Shown here piece after piece: positions 25,483 to 34,406 of a stretch of DNA of 64,000 bases. Origin of the DNA: Endozoicomonas sp. NE40. GTDB lineage: Bacteria; Pseudomonadota; Gammaproteobacteria; Pseudomonadales; Endozoicomonadaceae. The stretch's first letter is position 1. The number at the start of each line of letters is the position of its first letter. A program made the translations under genes and the position numbers. Below the pieces are notes generated by a model that worked only from the letters and a program-made list of their open reading frames with translations, searched no databases and was not told the origin of the DNA. The DNA lies in contig NZ_JBEWTB010000002.1 of assembly GCF_040549045.1 (NCBI RefSeq), positions 3,228,501 through 3,292,500 of the forward strand. The letters run 5' to 3'.

Positions 25483-27003
25483 TTATTCTGCTGTAAGGGA
25501 CTGTTGACTTAGCGATTCAGCATTATTAAATCTTTTTGGTCCTGACATGCCTGTTATCCTGTTTATTTTCCTTTGCATATAAACATACATTCCACCCACC
25601 CCCATCATTAAACCTGTAGTCCATCCTCCAAAGAATGACCCAGCAACTGCGCCATTTGAATGACCACCACCAGAGCTACTTGCATCTGACTGGGGCTGGG
25701 TACTTGGAGTCGCTTTACAAATAGAGAACCATTCATTAGTGTGAGTGGCTTTATCTGGTAAAAACTGATCATAAGGTTTTGGAACATCGGTGTGCCAGCT
25801 GTCTTTTGGGCATCCTACTGCTGTGCTGTAAACAAACGAAGGACATCGTGAGTAAGCTAATGCCTGATGGTGATTAAATTGCAAGGTGAAAAAATCCTTA
25901 CCAATGATTTTAGCGTTATCCAGTAGAATTATGCCATGAGATCGAACAGCATTATCCTCATATAAGTATCCATTTTCAATGTCATCAATATTATTACAAA
26001 TACTGTCTTTAAAGGTTAATTGTGCATTGCCACTTGCAACGTAAACAACATCTAATTCATGGACTTCATCGTGAGGGTGGCTGGTAGACAGTGGAGTTGT
26101 TATGGAAGCTGTGGTGGGGTAAGTGACAGTAGAATTAAGGGACGTAGGTGTTGGCTGTAAACCCTTGTAGTTAATAGTAAACGTATTGTTCATCAAGATA
26201 TTGTGAAAAGTATGGACATTTTTTTTACATCCAACAGATATGGCTGCCATATCAAAGCCATCCATATCAAATTCGGTTGAGTAAATACCAATGTCTGTAG
26301 AGCCATTGCCAAAACCGCAGTCTATATCAAGTAATTCATGATGTGCATTGGGAGATCTTAAAATACTATTTTTGAAGTAAACACCCTTTGCTGCGTTAAT
26401 TCGAATTAATCCTGAATGTTCCTTATTTGTTGATCGACTTCTACCGTATATAGTTTCTACATCAATAAAATCCATGTAGAAAACGGCGGTTCTGTTATCA
26501 AATGTAAATAATGGATAAGCATTGCTGTCCGGATTTGCTTGATGCACTCTTAATTTTACAGGCTCATCTGAATCTTTATATGTGTTAAGACCTACCATGC
26601 TGAAAGAATTATTCAAGCTTATCGTGCCGTTTATATTATATTTATCACCTTCTAATAAAAGAATCATACCATTTGTATTGGATTTATGCTCATTTATGAT
26701 ATCGTTTAAGGTAGCTCTGGCACCTTCTGGTCCATCAGGCTTCTCAGAGAATATCCAAAATAATTTAGGTCGTTTGCCAGGCATAGATGAAATAGCCTGT
26801 ACAATTGCTTGCCGGTCTTCAACGCGCAGTTCTTTCTTAATAATATCACGGACATTTTTATCAAGATAATCTAGTACGTCTGTACTTTTATCTGTTGCAT
26901 TTTTTCCATCACCTTCAGGGGGATTGGGGCTTGCATGGATGTCTCCAATCATTCCAGCAAGAATACACGTTGCAAAAGAAGCAGCAAAAAATTTTGTTCT
27001 CAT
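25483..27003 (-). CDS. Secreted beta-helix-like protein with C-terminal membrane anchor
   Basis: The 506-residue product has a signal peptide (MRTKFFAASFATCILAGMIG, cleaved near IHA), a short helical region, then a long stretch that looks like a parallel beta-helix (GMILLLEGDKYNINGTISL, LIRINAAKGVYFKNSIL, LTFKDSICNNID). A Thr/Pro segment (TPTSLNSTVTYPTTASITTP), a Gly-rich linker and a membrane helix (about residues 455-475) follow, ending in a 30-residue polar tail. The architecture mirrors the gene at 1314-3542, but clear sequence blocks are not shared, so it is at most a distant relative. GGAG eight bases before the ATG supports the start. An IS element sits 39 bases upstream and probably cuts it off from its promoter. 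Confidence 0.72.
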   Translation of the reverse strand: MRTKFFAASFATCILAGMIGDIHASPNPPEGDGKNATDKSTDVLDYLDKNVRDIIKKELRVEDRQAIVQAISSMPGKRPKLFWIFSEKPDGPEGARATLNDIINEHKSNTNGMILLLEGDKYNINGTISLNNSFSMVGLNTYKDSDEPVKLRVHQANPDSNAYPLFTFDNRTAVFYMDFIDVETIYGRSRSTNKEHSGLIRINAAKGVYFKNSILRSPNAHHELLDIDCGFGNGSTDIGIYSTEFDMDGFDMAAISVGCKKNVHTFHNILMNNTFTINYKGLQPTPTSLNSTVTYPTTASITTPLSTSHPHDEVHELDVVYVASGNAQLTFKDSICNNIDDIENGYLYEDNAVRSHGIILLDNAKIIGKDFFTLQFNHHQALAYSRCPSFVYSTAVGCPKDSWHTDVPKPYDQFLPDKATHTNEWFSICKATPSTQPQSDASSSGGGHSNGAVAGSFFGGWTTGLMMGVGGMYVYMQRKINRITGMSGPKRFNNAESLSQQSLTAE

Positions 27004-27033
27004 GTGGACGTCTCCAAAATTTATAAAACAAAA

Positions 27034-27042
27034 GATTTATTG
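27034..27042. repeat. Left target-site duplication of the IS element
   Basis: GATTTATTG directly abuts the left end of the IS and is repeated exactly at 28206-28214. Confidence 0.9.
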
Positions 27043-28205
27043 CTGACTACGGGACATTTTTTGAGGAGAGTGCTGGCAAGGTCAGCAGCATGAGCTAAGA
27101 GAGTAGTTCTCACACAAACTTTCTTTGATGCCAATGAACCCTGTCACAGCACTCCAGAACAAGCTTAGTGTTCATCTCGATTGGAACAAGGCTCGTTGTG
27201 AATTTATTGCTCAATTTATCCTTGGTCTGATCAAACTCAGAACCAGCTCTCTATACAGACTCCGTGTCGCCTTTGTCAGAGAGGCCTCCCCCGACTCAAG
27301 CTACAAACGGATTCAACGTTTTTTCAGAAGCTACTCACTGGACTACTCCGCTATTGCTCGCTTGATTGTCACGTTAGTGCCTCTTGAGCCTAAGTGGACT
27401 CTCTGTCTCGACAGAACCAACTGGAAACTCGGAAGTCAGGACATTAACCATCTGGTTCTGGCTGTTTGTTGTCAGGGTGTTGCCATTCCTTTGTTCTGGA
27501 GCAACCTTGATAAAGCTGGTTGCTCCGAGTCGAATCAGAGAATTGCCCTCATGAAACGCTTTTTGGCAACTTTTCCGGATCAGCCAGTTGCCTGCCTGTC
27601 TGCAGACCGGGAGTTTCATGGACATGGCTGGCTAAGCTGGCTCATGGAGCAAGGAATACTGTTCAGAGTACGCATCAAGAAGAATACACAAGTGGCGAAG
27701 CCCGGAAGCTCTGCCATCTCCGTGCGGTTGCAGTTTCGTTCACTGAAGGCTGGCACTTGGGACGCAATTTCGAAGCCTTGCAAAATCTGGGGCTTGAAGC
27801 TTTATGTTGCAGGGAGTTTGTCCCATAAAGGCTACTGCTTTGTTGTCAGCCAGGATAAGCCTGATACGATTATTCCCGACTACCATTGCCGCTGGGAAAT
27901 CGAGTCTCTGTTCAGTTGCCTTAAAACCAGAGGGTTTGACATGGAAGCTTGCAGGCTGACCGCACCAGAGAGGACGGACAAGCTGACGGCTTTGCTGGCT
28001 TTGGCATTCTGCTGGAGCTACACCGAAGGGTTGAAGAGGCAAGCAATTTCTCCATCAAGAATTGCGAAAACGCGCTTTGGTGCATCATGGCCAGCAGAAA
28101 GCATTTTCCATCAAGGCTTGGAGTACCTGCAGGAACTACTTCTGAATCCTGATAAATTGAAACGTGGATTTAAACAGGCTTTGAACTTTTTTGTCCCGTA
28201 GTCAG
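27043..28205 (+). mobile_element. IS4-family insertion sequence, 1163 bp, complete
   Basis: The element is bounded by perfect 14-bp terminal inverted repeats (CTGACTACGGGACA at 27043-27056 and its complement at 28192-28205) and flanked by a perfect 9-bp direct repeat, GATTTATTG. It carries one intact transposase gene whose stop overlaps the right repeat. Size, repeats, 9-bp duplication and transposase type agree with the IS4 family. The undamaged ends and duplication suggest a recent insertion. Confidence 0.93.
27128..28201 (+). CDS. IS4-family DDE transposase
   Basis: The product has 357 residues from the ATG at 27128 (an alternative ATG lies at 27134). The catalytic triad is visible: first Asp in CLDRTNW (about 96), second Asp in LSADREF (about 161), and Glu in the IS4 signature Y-2-R-3-E-6-K, here YHCRWEIESLFSCLK. 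It cuts and joins the IS ends with magnesium. The reading frame is open from end to end, so the enzyme may be active. Its stop TAG lies inside the right inverted repeat. Confidence 0.93.
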   Translation: MPMNPVTALQNKLSVHLDWNKARCEFIAQFILGLIKLRTSSLYRLRVAFVREASPDSSYKRIQRFFRSYSLDYSAIARLIVTLVPLEPKWTLCLDRTNWKLGSQDINHLVLAVCCQGVAIPLFWSNLDKAGCSESNQRIALMKRFLATFPDQPVACLSADREFHGHGWLSWLMEQGILFRVRIKKNTQVAKPGSSAISVRLQFRSLKAGTWDAISKPCKIWGLKLYVAGSLSHKGYCFVVSQDKPDTIIPDYHCRWEIESLFSCLKTRGFDMEACRLTAPERTDKLTALLALAFCWSYTEGLKRQAISPSRIAKTRFGASWPAESIFHQGLEYLQELLLNPDKLKRGFKQALNFFVP

Positions 28206-28214
28206 GATTTATTG
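28206..28214. repeat. Right target-site duplication of the IS element
   Basis: GATTTATTG directly after the right inverted repeat, identical to 27034-27042. Confidence 0.9.
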
Positions 28215-28613
28215 TTAAAAAAGGTGCATCGTATATTTTTAATATGGCGTACAAGCAAGAGTAAAAAATCAAAAAAACTGACTCAGTGCTCAAATATGTT
28301 AATTGCAGTGACGATATTTTTATAGCTGATTATTTTAAAATGGTGGAGTTTTTTTAAAAAAAGACTTACATAGATTTATCTCTCTAAAGTGAAAGCTATA
28401 TATATTTATTTTGATGCCCCCTGCTTATATGTTGATTTTTGCCCTGATCGCCATCAGGAACGTTATTAAATAAATATGGTTGAGGTGATTAGTTAATGGA
28501 ATCCGGCATAGATCTTATTGGCAGACATTGGCTTTACCATTTTTTCAATAACCATTCATTCATCAGGACTGTCTATACTGTTCCGATATTTGTCGATAAG
28601 TGCTGGGAGGCCT
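28215..28613. other. AT-rich intergenic region displaced by the IS
   Basis: No gene is seen in these 399 bases. The part next to the IS is very AT-rich (runs such as ATATATATTTATTTTGATG near 28398) and before the insertion would have been the upstream region of the beta-helix gene now at 25483-27003. The right part should hold the promoter of the permease at 28614. Confidence 0.5.
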
Positions 28614-29900
28614 ATGTCTGATCAAAGTCTTGAATCGTCCATTGGCGAGCCGGATGTCCACCTGCGCTGGACAGCAAAAGATACTGGCTGGATGTTCAGC
28701 CATATTGGCACTGGCATTGGCGCCGGTCTGCTGTACCTTCCCATTAATGCAGGCATTGGTGGCTTCTGGCCCCTGTTGCTGATGGCTCTGATCAGTGGGC
28801 CAATGGTGTATTTCACTCATCGCACCCTGACCCGGTTCTGTCTGGCTTCCAGACATCCCGGCAATGACTTTTCAGCTCATGTTGAAGACACTTTTGGTTC
28901 ATCCGTCTCGAAATGGCTGATGCTGGTTTGTTTCTTGTCGATGTTCCCGGTTTTGCTGCTCTATACCATCGGTATCAGCAATGTGACGGTCAGTTTTCTG
29001 GTCAACCAGCTGGACTGGGCTGAACCCTCACGCTCCCTGATTGTGTTTCTTCTGGTGGTTGCCATGGTGGGAGCCTTTCTGGGGACTGAGCAGAGACTGT
29101 TGAGCCTGTTCCGGCGTATGGTATTTCCATTGACCATTGTGCTGCTTGGTATTGCGGTTTATCTCATTCCACAATGGCAAATGGATTATCTGATGCAGCC
29201 GGTTTCTCTGCAAAAAGGAGCAGAAACCTTCCTGCTGACACTACCGGTGCTGGTGTTCTCTTTTTATCACGCCCCGGTGTGTTCTACTTTTGCCCGGTCT
29301 TACCGACAGGAAAATCCAGACCTTCATGCCTGTATTCGCAAGACCGACAGCATTCATATGCGCAGTGCATCGATACTCCTGGTCATTACCATGTTCTTTG
29401 TTTTTTCCTGTGTAATGGCATTGACGCCAGAACAGCTGGCACAGGCGAAGGCTGAAAATCTTCCAACCCTTTCTGTTCTGGCTAACCAGCCGGGTAATCG
29501 TTTCTTTTCAACGATCACACCACTGATTGCCTTTGTTGCGATTATGACCTCGTTCTTCGGCTTTTTTCTGGGTGTGATAGAGCTTATGAATGGCTTGTTA
29601 AGCCAGGGGTTCCGGTCTTTCCGTCCCGGCAAGGTGGTATCGGCAGGTCATGTTCACAGGGTCAGTCTGTTTATCATTGCCTTAAGCTGCTGGGTGGCTG
29701 GCGTGGGGAACTGGAGCGTTCTGGGTATCATGGAAGCTGTTGTTGCTCCGATGATGGCCATTATTATCTTCTTCCTGCCTATAGCGGGCCTGTACCGGGT
29801 TAAGCAGCTTCAGCGGTATCGAAAGCCCTTCTGGGACCTGTTTGCTCTCGGGGTTGGTACTCTGGTCGTTATTGGTTTTGTTATTTCACAGCTGCTTTAG
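28614..29900 (+). CDS. Amino-acid permease, HAAAP/serine transporter (SdaC-like) family
   Basis: The 428-residue inner-membrane protein has about eleven membrane helices. The block HIGTGIGAGLLYLPINAGIGG near the N-terminus and LPVLVFSFYHAPVCSTFARS in the middle are typical of the hydroxy/aromatic amino-acid permease family, of which SdaC is the serine:proton symporter. Serine or threonine is the likely substrate, by family only. The start is the ATG at 28614 with GGGAGG just upstream; in-frame sequence before it has no ribosome binding site. It appears to be a single gene. Confidence 0.82.
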   Translation: MSDQSLESSIGEPDVHLRWTAKDTGWMFSHIGTGIGAGLLYLPINAGIGGFWPLLLMALISGPMVYFTHRTLTRFCLASRHPGNDFSAHVEDTFGSSVSKWLMLVCFLSMFPVLLLYTIGISNVTVSFLVNQLDWAEPSRSLIVFLLVVAMVGAFLGTEQRLLSLFRRMVFPLTIVLLGIAVYLIPQWQMDYLMQPVSLQKGAETFLLTLPVLVFSFYHAPVCSTFARSYRQENPDLHACIRKTDSIHMRSASILLVITMFFVFSCVMALTPEQLAQAKAENLPTLSVLANQPGNRFFSTITPLIAFVAIMTSFFGFFLGVIELMNGLLSQGFRSFRPGKVVSAGHVHRVSLFIIALSCWVAGVGNWSVLGIMEAVVAPMMAIIIFFLPIAGLYRVKQLQRYRKPFWDLFALGVGTLVVIGFVISQLL

Positions 29901-29997
29901 CTCATGGTGAATCGTACGGCCTGAGTCACCGGAAAGAGACTCAGGTTACTGGTTCTATCAGCTACATTTCTTTCCGGTGACAGTCTGGTTCGCTCTA

Positions 29998-30393
29998 CTA
30001 TCCGTTTATTGAAGGCTTAATATCAACAATCTGAGTGCCATTCAGGCAGTCCAGTCCCCTGACCATAATCTTGCCCTCTGCAATAACCACAATGGTCAGC
30101 TTTGCCAGACCAATCGGGTTTGGTCGATGAGGCGAGCGCAATGCAAAGGTTCCCGGCAGCTTTTCGCCATCATGACGGAAATGCGGCTTTTCCTGCATAA
30201 CGGTTCTGTCGGAATCGTGAAGCCAGTAAAGAATGTCGATACTCTCTCCCGGTTTCAAACCTCTGATGCCTGCCTTATATTGATCGTCAAGATGCAGCTC
30301 ACACAAAGGGCCTGAAGTGTTATCAATATTGTTTGGGCATTCTGCCAGAGTGTTGTATGGGGTAGTAATTGTGCCAATACTAACGATATTCAT
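29998..30393 (-). CDS. TsaA/TrmO-like tRNA methyltransferase
   Basis: The 131-residue product matches the TrmO (UPF0066) beta-barrel domain: an N-terminal IGTITTPYNT, ILYWLHDSDR, and the hallmark GTFALRSPHRPNPIGL that binds S-adenosylmethionine, ending VRGLDCLNGTQIVDIKPSI. TrmO methylates the N6 of t6A37 in threonine tRNA. E. coli TrmO has about 235 residues with an extra C-terminal domain; this one carries only the core, like short archaeal and bacterial members, so its substrate is uncertain. The ATG at 30393 has no obvious Shine-Dalgarno. Confidence 0.85.
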   Translation of the reverse strand: MNIVSIGTITTPYNTLAECPNNIDNTSGPLCELHLDDQYKAGIRGLKPGESIDILYWLHDSDRTVMQEKPHFRHDGEKLPGTFALRSPHRPNPIGLAKLTIVVIAEGKIMVRGLDCLNGTQIVDIKPSING

Positions 30394-30722
30394 TTTCTTT
30401 ACCAGACAAAGAGTTGCTAACAGGAGTATTAAAAGGTTTGCTGCCAGTCAGACGTATACCAGTGTTTTGCATTCGACATGATGCTTTCCTGCCAGTTTTG
30501 TGATGGTATAGAAGCTGGTTCCTGGAGCAGTCGAGTTACATTGTCTGATAAAGACCTGCGCTGCGGAACAGGACAATATTCCCCAGGTGTTGCACTATCT
30601 TCCGATTCTGCTTCCGGCCATGGGAACAAACAGTCATAGACAGAAAGCAAAAAATATCGTTTGCAATCCCAGTTAAATTACCTTCCACTCTGAACGATTT
30701 TATTGGTCAAAGATGTACGCAC
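30394..30722. other. Intergenic region before the AraC-type regulator
   Basis: A TTG-started frame on the minus strand (30429-30650, 73 codons, Pro/Ser-rich) is the only candidate; it has no ribosome binding site or known family. The region should contain the promoter of the AraC gene, and perhaps that of the TrmO-like gene. No operator-like repeat stands out. Confidence 0.4.
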
Positions 30723-31559
30723 ATGCTTGAGGTAAAAAAGCTGCCGACTGGAACCCTTCTTGATATAGAGAATGTGAAAAAAACGGACGGGATAGAGTCC
30801 ATTGAGCCGCACCGGCATCAGTATTTTGAAATCTTCTGGGTAATATCAGGGGAAGGAAGCCACAGCATAGATTTTATGAATTATCCGCTTTGTAGCGGAT
30901 TGATCTATTTCATCACTCCGGGTCAGGTGCATCATGTTCATGACTTGCCTGATGGCCTGTATGCGATCTCCTTTTGCTCAAGTCTGATCAGTTCCGATTT
31001 TCGTAGCCAGAAAATACTGGAGCAAATTTTTTTCAACAACCGTTCCTATCATCCGTCTATCTCCGTCGACAGCCGTGGCAAACAGGCTCTGAAAAAGTTA
31101 CTGGAAATTTTGAGTACAGAGTTGGGCAGCCCGGACTGTGATAATGAGCTGATCAATATGTTGTTCACAGGCTTTTTACGCTACCTGATGCGCTATCAGC
31201 CGGTAAGGGATGATATTCCAAAAGCCAACGACGAAAGAATGACCTTCCTTTTGTCATTAATAGACAGTCACTACACAGATAGGAGGAATGCGGATTTTTA
31301 TGCCGACAAACTGTCGTTAGGCAGTAAGCGGGTGAACGAACTAAGCCAGAAATATTTCAGCAAAACGGTTACTCAGCTCATTCATGAAAAAATCCTGGTC
31401 GAAGCCAGACGACAGTTAGCTTTTACTACCAGGACGGTAAAAGCTATCTCCTATGATCTTGGTTATCAGGATGTAGCCTATTTCAGTCGTTTTTATAAGA
31501 AAGCCACTGGCGAATCACCCCAGGACTTCAGGCACAACTGGTTCAGGAGTTCTGGGTAA
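30723..31559 (+). CDS. AraC-family transcriptional regulator
   Basis: The 278-residue protein has an N-terminal cupin-type sensor domain (PHRHQYFEIFWVISGEGSH, FITPGQVHHVHD) and a C-terminal AraC DNA-binding domain with two helix-turn-helix units. The second shows VKAISYDLGYQDVAYFSRFY and a KKATGESPQDFRH tail, the family signature. Such proteins usually bind a small molecule in the cupin and regulate transport or catabolism. The target is unknown; the neighbouring SgrR-like regulator and the permease upstream are candidates by position only. Confidence 0.92.
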   Translation: MLEVKKLPTGTLLDIENVKKTDGIESIEPHRHQYFEIFWVISGEGSHSIDFMNYPLCSGLIYFITPGQVHHVHDLPDGLYAISFCSSLISSDFRSQKILEQIFFNNRSYHPSISVDSRGKQALKKLLEILSTELGSPDCDNELINMLFTGFLRYLMRYQPVRDDIPKANDERMTFLLSLIDSHYTDRRNADFYADKLSLGSKRVNELSQKYFSKTVTQLIHEKILVEARRQLAFTTRTVKAISYDLGYQDVAYFSRFYKKATGESPQDFRHNWFRSSG

Positions 31560-31730
31560 GCGACTATTGTTTAACGGGTGATGAGCCAGATGCGTTGATC
31601 TCGCATATTTCATAACCGCACTTCAGTGGTAGTCTGTACATCGGAGAGTTCATCTCAAGAATGTGGTATCAACCTGTTTGAAACGCCACCATTTTCTTCA
31701 CTCTTCATTCATCTTCTGATTTTTCGGGCT

Positions 31731-33470
31731 TCAATGCTGCTGTTTTGTCATCCACACTTCCCGAATGTCGGGCCAGCCCCATTCCGTCATGGTGACATCC
31801 TGCAAAATATCCTGAAAATGGAGGCTCTGCCACTGATGGTAAAAAGGCATCAGCCAGCACTCGGAAATCATGGTAACTGCCAGATATTCCAGTTTTTTCA
31901 GGTAGTCGCTTAATGGTGTCGTCTGTCGTATAGCCAGTAACTGCTGTTTCAGCCAGTTATGGGCGTCTGTACTGATCATACTGTTGAGCAGCGGATCGGA
32001 TAAAAACCATCGAAAGGCTGACGACGGTCGGTTGTCGTCCAGATTGGTGCTGCAAATAACCAGACTCTCTTTCAGGCTCGACACTTTATCCTTACATTGC
32101 AACGTCGCCAGAGAATAAGTGCGTATGGAACACTGGATGCCGGACTGATCTAGCAGCTGCTTGACAGAGGTTGCTGTTTTTCTGACGTCGTACTGGTCAT
32201 AAACGGCAATGTCCAGCCGTTCAGGAAGAGGAACTTTTGTCGGTTGTGGTTTTCTGACTGGCCCCCAGAATGGCAGCAGGTTGAGCGCGATCTGTATACC
32301 AGTGCTGGTTTCAGGTGTTGCCAGCTGCAGAAGCTGTTCGGGGTGCAGGCAGGCGGTTAACCAGCGGCGCTGCTCCAGGCTTAATGGTTGGGGACTGTTC
32401 TGATTGAATAAAAGGTAGATACAGCCGTACTCCAGCTGTCTTTGTTCAGCACTGCCAGACACTGAATCAGTCTGATGGCTTTCCAGTGAGTACTGGCAGC
32501 GGGTAAAAGCAGTGCCGGTCAGCTCCATCAGCTCCCTGCCTTCATGAGGAACATTCCAGATAGTGACCTCATCGGGCAGCGCCCGGCAATGGTAGTAATC
32601 AGAAAAGGCTGCCAGCTGCAGCCGCTGATTGTGTTCGGTGACCTGAAAAGCCCCGCTTCCAGTGACCTGGCGCAGTGACGATTGTTGTATCTGTTCCGGT
32701 GGCTGAATGGCATATCGGGTATCGGCCAGCAGGCCGTGGAAACCAAAGTCTGGTGTATTCAGGGTAAATTCAAGACACAGGCTCTGTTTGGCGACTACGC
32801 TGTGGAGGTGTGCAAGTTCGGCCTGATAAAGAGGCAGAGCCTGAAGGTTTTCGAACAGACTGACCAGACAGTGAGCGTCAATTTTGTCGCCATTGTGAAA
32901 ACTGAGGTTGGGCCTGAGATAAAACGTCCAGACACTGGCTGATTCGTTATGTTGCCAATGGTGCGCCAGCCCCGGAGAAATCGTGCCTTCCGGAGAACAG
33001 TACACCAGGTTGGCAAACACTTGTCGTAGAAAAAAGCGTTCGCTGTTGCGCTGTGGCAGATGTGGCAGAAGAGGGCCAAAGGCTCTGGGGTACGTCAGCT
33101 GCAGGTGTAACTGACCGGAACGGTTGCTGGCACCGGAGGTTTCCCTTAGCAGCTTACCGAAGACACTGTGATCATTATCCAGAAACTCCAGAGCCTGATT
33201 GTAATGGCTCTGTTCAATCAGTTTGTGGGCAACCCGTTGTTGCAGTTCGTCCACTGTGTAGTTCAGATGGAGTAACGAGCGTTGGTTGCGCCCAGCATTT
33301 GGTTGCCAGTAGAGCCACTGAAGTGTCTGCATTTCTCTGAGCAGGTTTCTTGCATGGCGTTTACTGGTGATGAAACAGCTGGCGACTTCGTCCAGACTGA
33401 CCCGGCAATCCTGACCAGTCCCCAGCTTTGCCAGCCTTCGGTAGTATTGAAAGCGCTTTAATTCGACCAA
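31731..33470 (-). CDS. SgrR-like regulator with solute-binding domain
   Basis: The 579-residue product has the SgrR layout. The N-terminal winged-helix domain (SLDEVASCFITSKRHARNLL, LYWQPNAGRNQRSLL) is followed by a family-5 solute-binding-protein domain (LLPHLPQRNSERFFLRQVFA, HHWQHNESASVWTFYLRPNL, GSGAFQVTEHNQRLQLAAF). E. coli SgrR is built the same way and activates the small RNA SgrS during glucose-phosphate stress; related proteins act in carbohydrate uptake. The start is TTG at 33470 with AAGGAG eight bases upstream. No SgrS-like RNA was recognised nearby. Confidence 0.88.
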   Translation of the reverse strand: MVELKRFQYYRRLAKLGTGQDCRVSLDEVASCFITSKRHARNLLREMQTLQWLYWQPNAGRNQRSLLHLNYTVDELQQRVAHKLIEQSHYNQALEFLDNDHSVFGKLLRETSGASNRSGQLHLQLTYPRAFGPLLPHLPQRNSERFFLRQVFANLVYCSPEGTISPGLAHHWQHNESASVWTFYLRPNLSFHNGDKIDAHCLVSLFENLQALPLYQAELAHLHSVVAKQSLCLEFTLNTPDFGFHGLLADTRYAIQPPEQIQQSSLRQVTGSGAFQVTEHNQRLQLAAFSDYYHCRALPDEVTIWNVPHEGRELMELTGTAFTRCQYSLESHQTDSVSGSAEQRQLEYGCIYLLFNQNSPQPLSLEQRRWLTACLHPEQLLQLATPETSTGIQIALNLLPFWGPVRKPQPTKVPLPERLDIAVYDQYDVRKTATSVKQLLDQSGIQCSIRTYSLATLQCKDKVSSLKESLVICSTNLDDNRPSSAFRWFLSDPLLNSMISTDAHNWLKQQLLAIRQTTPLSDYLKKLEYLAVTMISECWLMPFYHQWQSLHFQDILQDVTMTEWGWPDIREVWMTKQQH

Positions 33471-33672
33471 AACAGGAACTCCTTAATCCATGTTTTTCCC
33501 TGTTTTTGCCTTTTTTGGGTCTTTCAGGGAAGTGTGAGTGGATTTTAGCGGAAATGAGGAAAAGTAAAACAAAGAATGAGCTGTTTTTTGCTTCCTTATA
33601 TAGTCTGATAATGGCCACATCTTGAAGCAAAAGCCTGAATCAATAGCTGGAGCAATAGCGAGGAGCTGACAG

Positions 33673-33876
33673 ATGTTGAAAACACTTAACTCTATCAAAA
33701 AGCGTTTTCCTGACCTTGGTGGTCAACCATTAGTGCATTTCTATCAGCAGGCTCTGGTCAATACCCGTTCAACTGTGCTGCAGGAACTGCTTAAGCAGTT
33801 GTTTGAAGTCAATCAGTGGGAATTGCCGGAACCGTTCCAGGAGAAAAAAGTCAGGGAAACCCTTGATGATGTTTAA
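33673..33876 (+). CDS. Small conserved-looking protein of unknown function
   Basis: The frame encodes 67 residues, soluble and amphipathic, with helical character (LVHFYQQALVNTRSTVLQEL). GAGGAG seven bases before the ATG at 33673 supports translation. The VOC gene begins 35 bases after its stop on the same strand, so the two may be co-transcribed. I recognise no family. It is divergent from the SgrR-like gene. Confidence 0.6.
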   Translation: MLKTLNSIKKRFPDLGGQPLVHFYQQALVNTRSTVLQELLKQLFEVNQWELPEPFQEKKVRETLDDV

Positions 33877-33911
33877 CGCTTTTATGGAAAAGCTATGTTT
33901 GTGGGAACACT

Positions 33912-34301
33912 ATGAAAATTGAACATGTTGCCGTCTGGTCGCAGGATATAGAGCGTCTTAAAACCTTTTATGAACGGTATTTTTCAGCCCGTTCCAATGA
34001 AAAATACCATAACGCGAAGAAAGGATTTTCTTCTTACTTCCTCAGTTTTGATACCGGAGCTCGCCTGGAAATCATGGAAATGAAGGCGGTCCCGGGTTCG
34101 AAGGATGATCCGTACCAGCAGTTTACCGGTCTGATCCATCTGGCAATGTCTGTAGGGTCTGAAGCGGAGGTTGACCGTTTGACAGCAAAGCTGGCTGAAG
34201 AGGGCTACGAGGTACTGGACGGGCCAAGACGAACCGGTGATGGTTATTACGAGAGTGTGGTGTTTGACCCGGATAAGAACAGAATTGAGATAACGGCTTA
34301 A
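33912..34301 (+). CDS. VOC-superfamily protein (glyoxalase/bleomycin-resistance fold)
   Basis: The 129-residue protein is a single VOC domain made of paired beta-alpha-beta-beta-beta units. It starts MKIEHVAVWSQDIERLKTFY with a metal-ligand His at residue 5 and ends GYYESVVFDPDKNRIEITA with the terminal metal-ligand Glu. The motif GLIHLAMSVGSEAEVD contains the mid-chain His. Such proteins isomerise or open substrates or bind drugs; glyoxalase I activity cannot be claimed on this evidence. It probably forms an operon with the small gene upstream. Confidence 0.85.
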   Translation: MKIEHVAVWSQDIERLKTFYERYFSARSNEKYHNAKKGFSSYFLSFDTGARLEIMEMKAVPGSKDDPYQQFTGLIHLAMSVGSEAEVDRLTAKLAEEGYEVLDGPRRTGDGYYESVVFDPDKNRIEITA

Positions 34302-34406
34302 TGGGTTGCGTCAGGTCAACCCCTTCCCCAGCGGTTTCCCTTATCTTGTGGGCATCATAACAACACTTTAGAACGAACCAGAGGTTTGCAGGGGAAGAAG
34401 TCACCA

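Noticed and set aside
30429..30650. 73-codon minus-strand frame near the AraC gene
   Set aside because: Starts with TTG, lacks a Shine-Dalgarno site and shows no domain; mentioned only in the intergenic entry.
34085..34110. GGTTCGAA, reminiscent of a tRNA T-loop
   Set aside because: It lies inside the VOC gene and no cloverleaf can be built around it.
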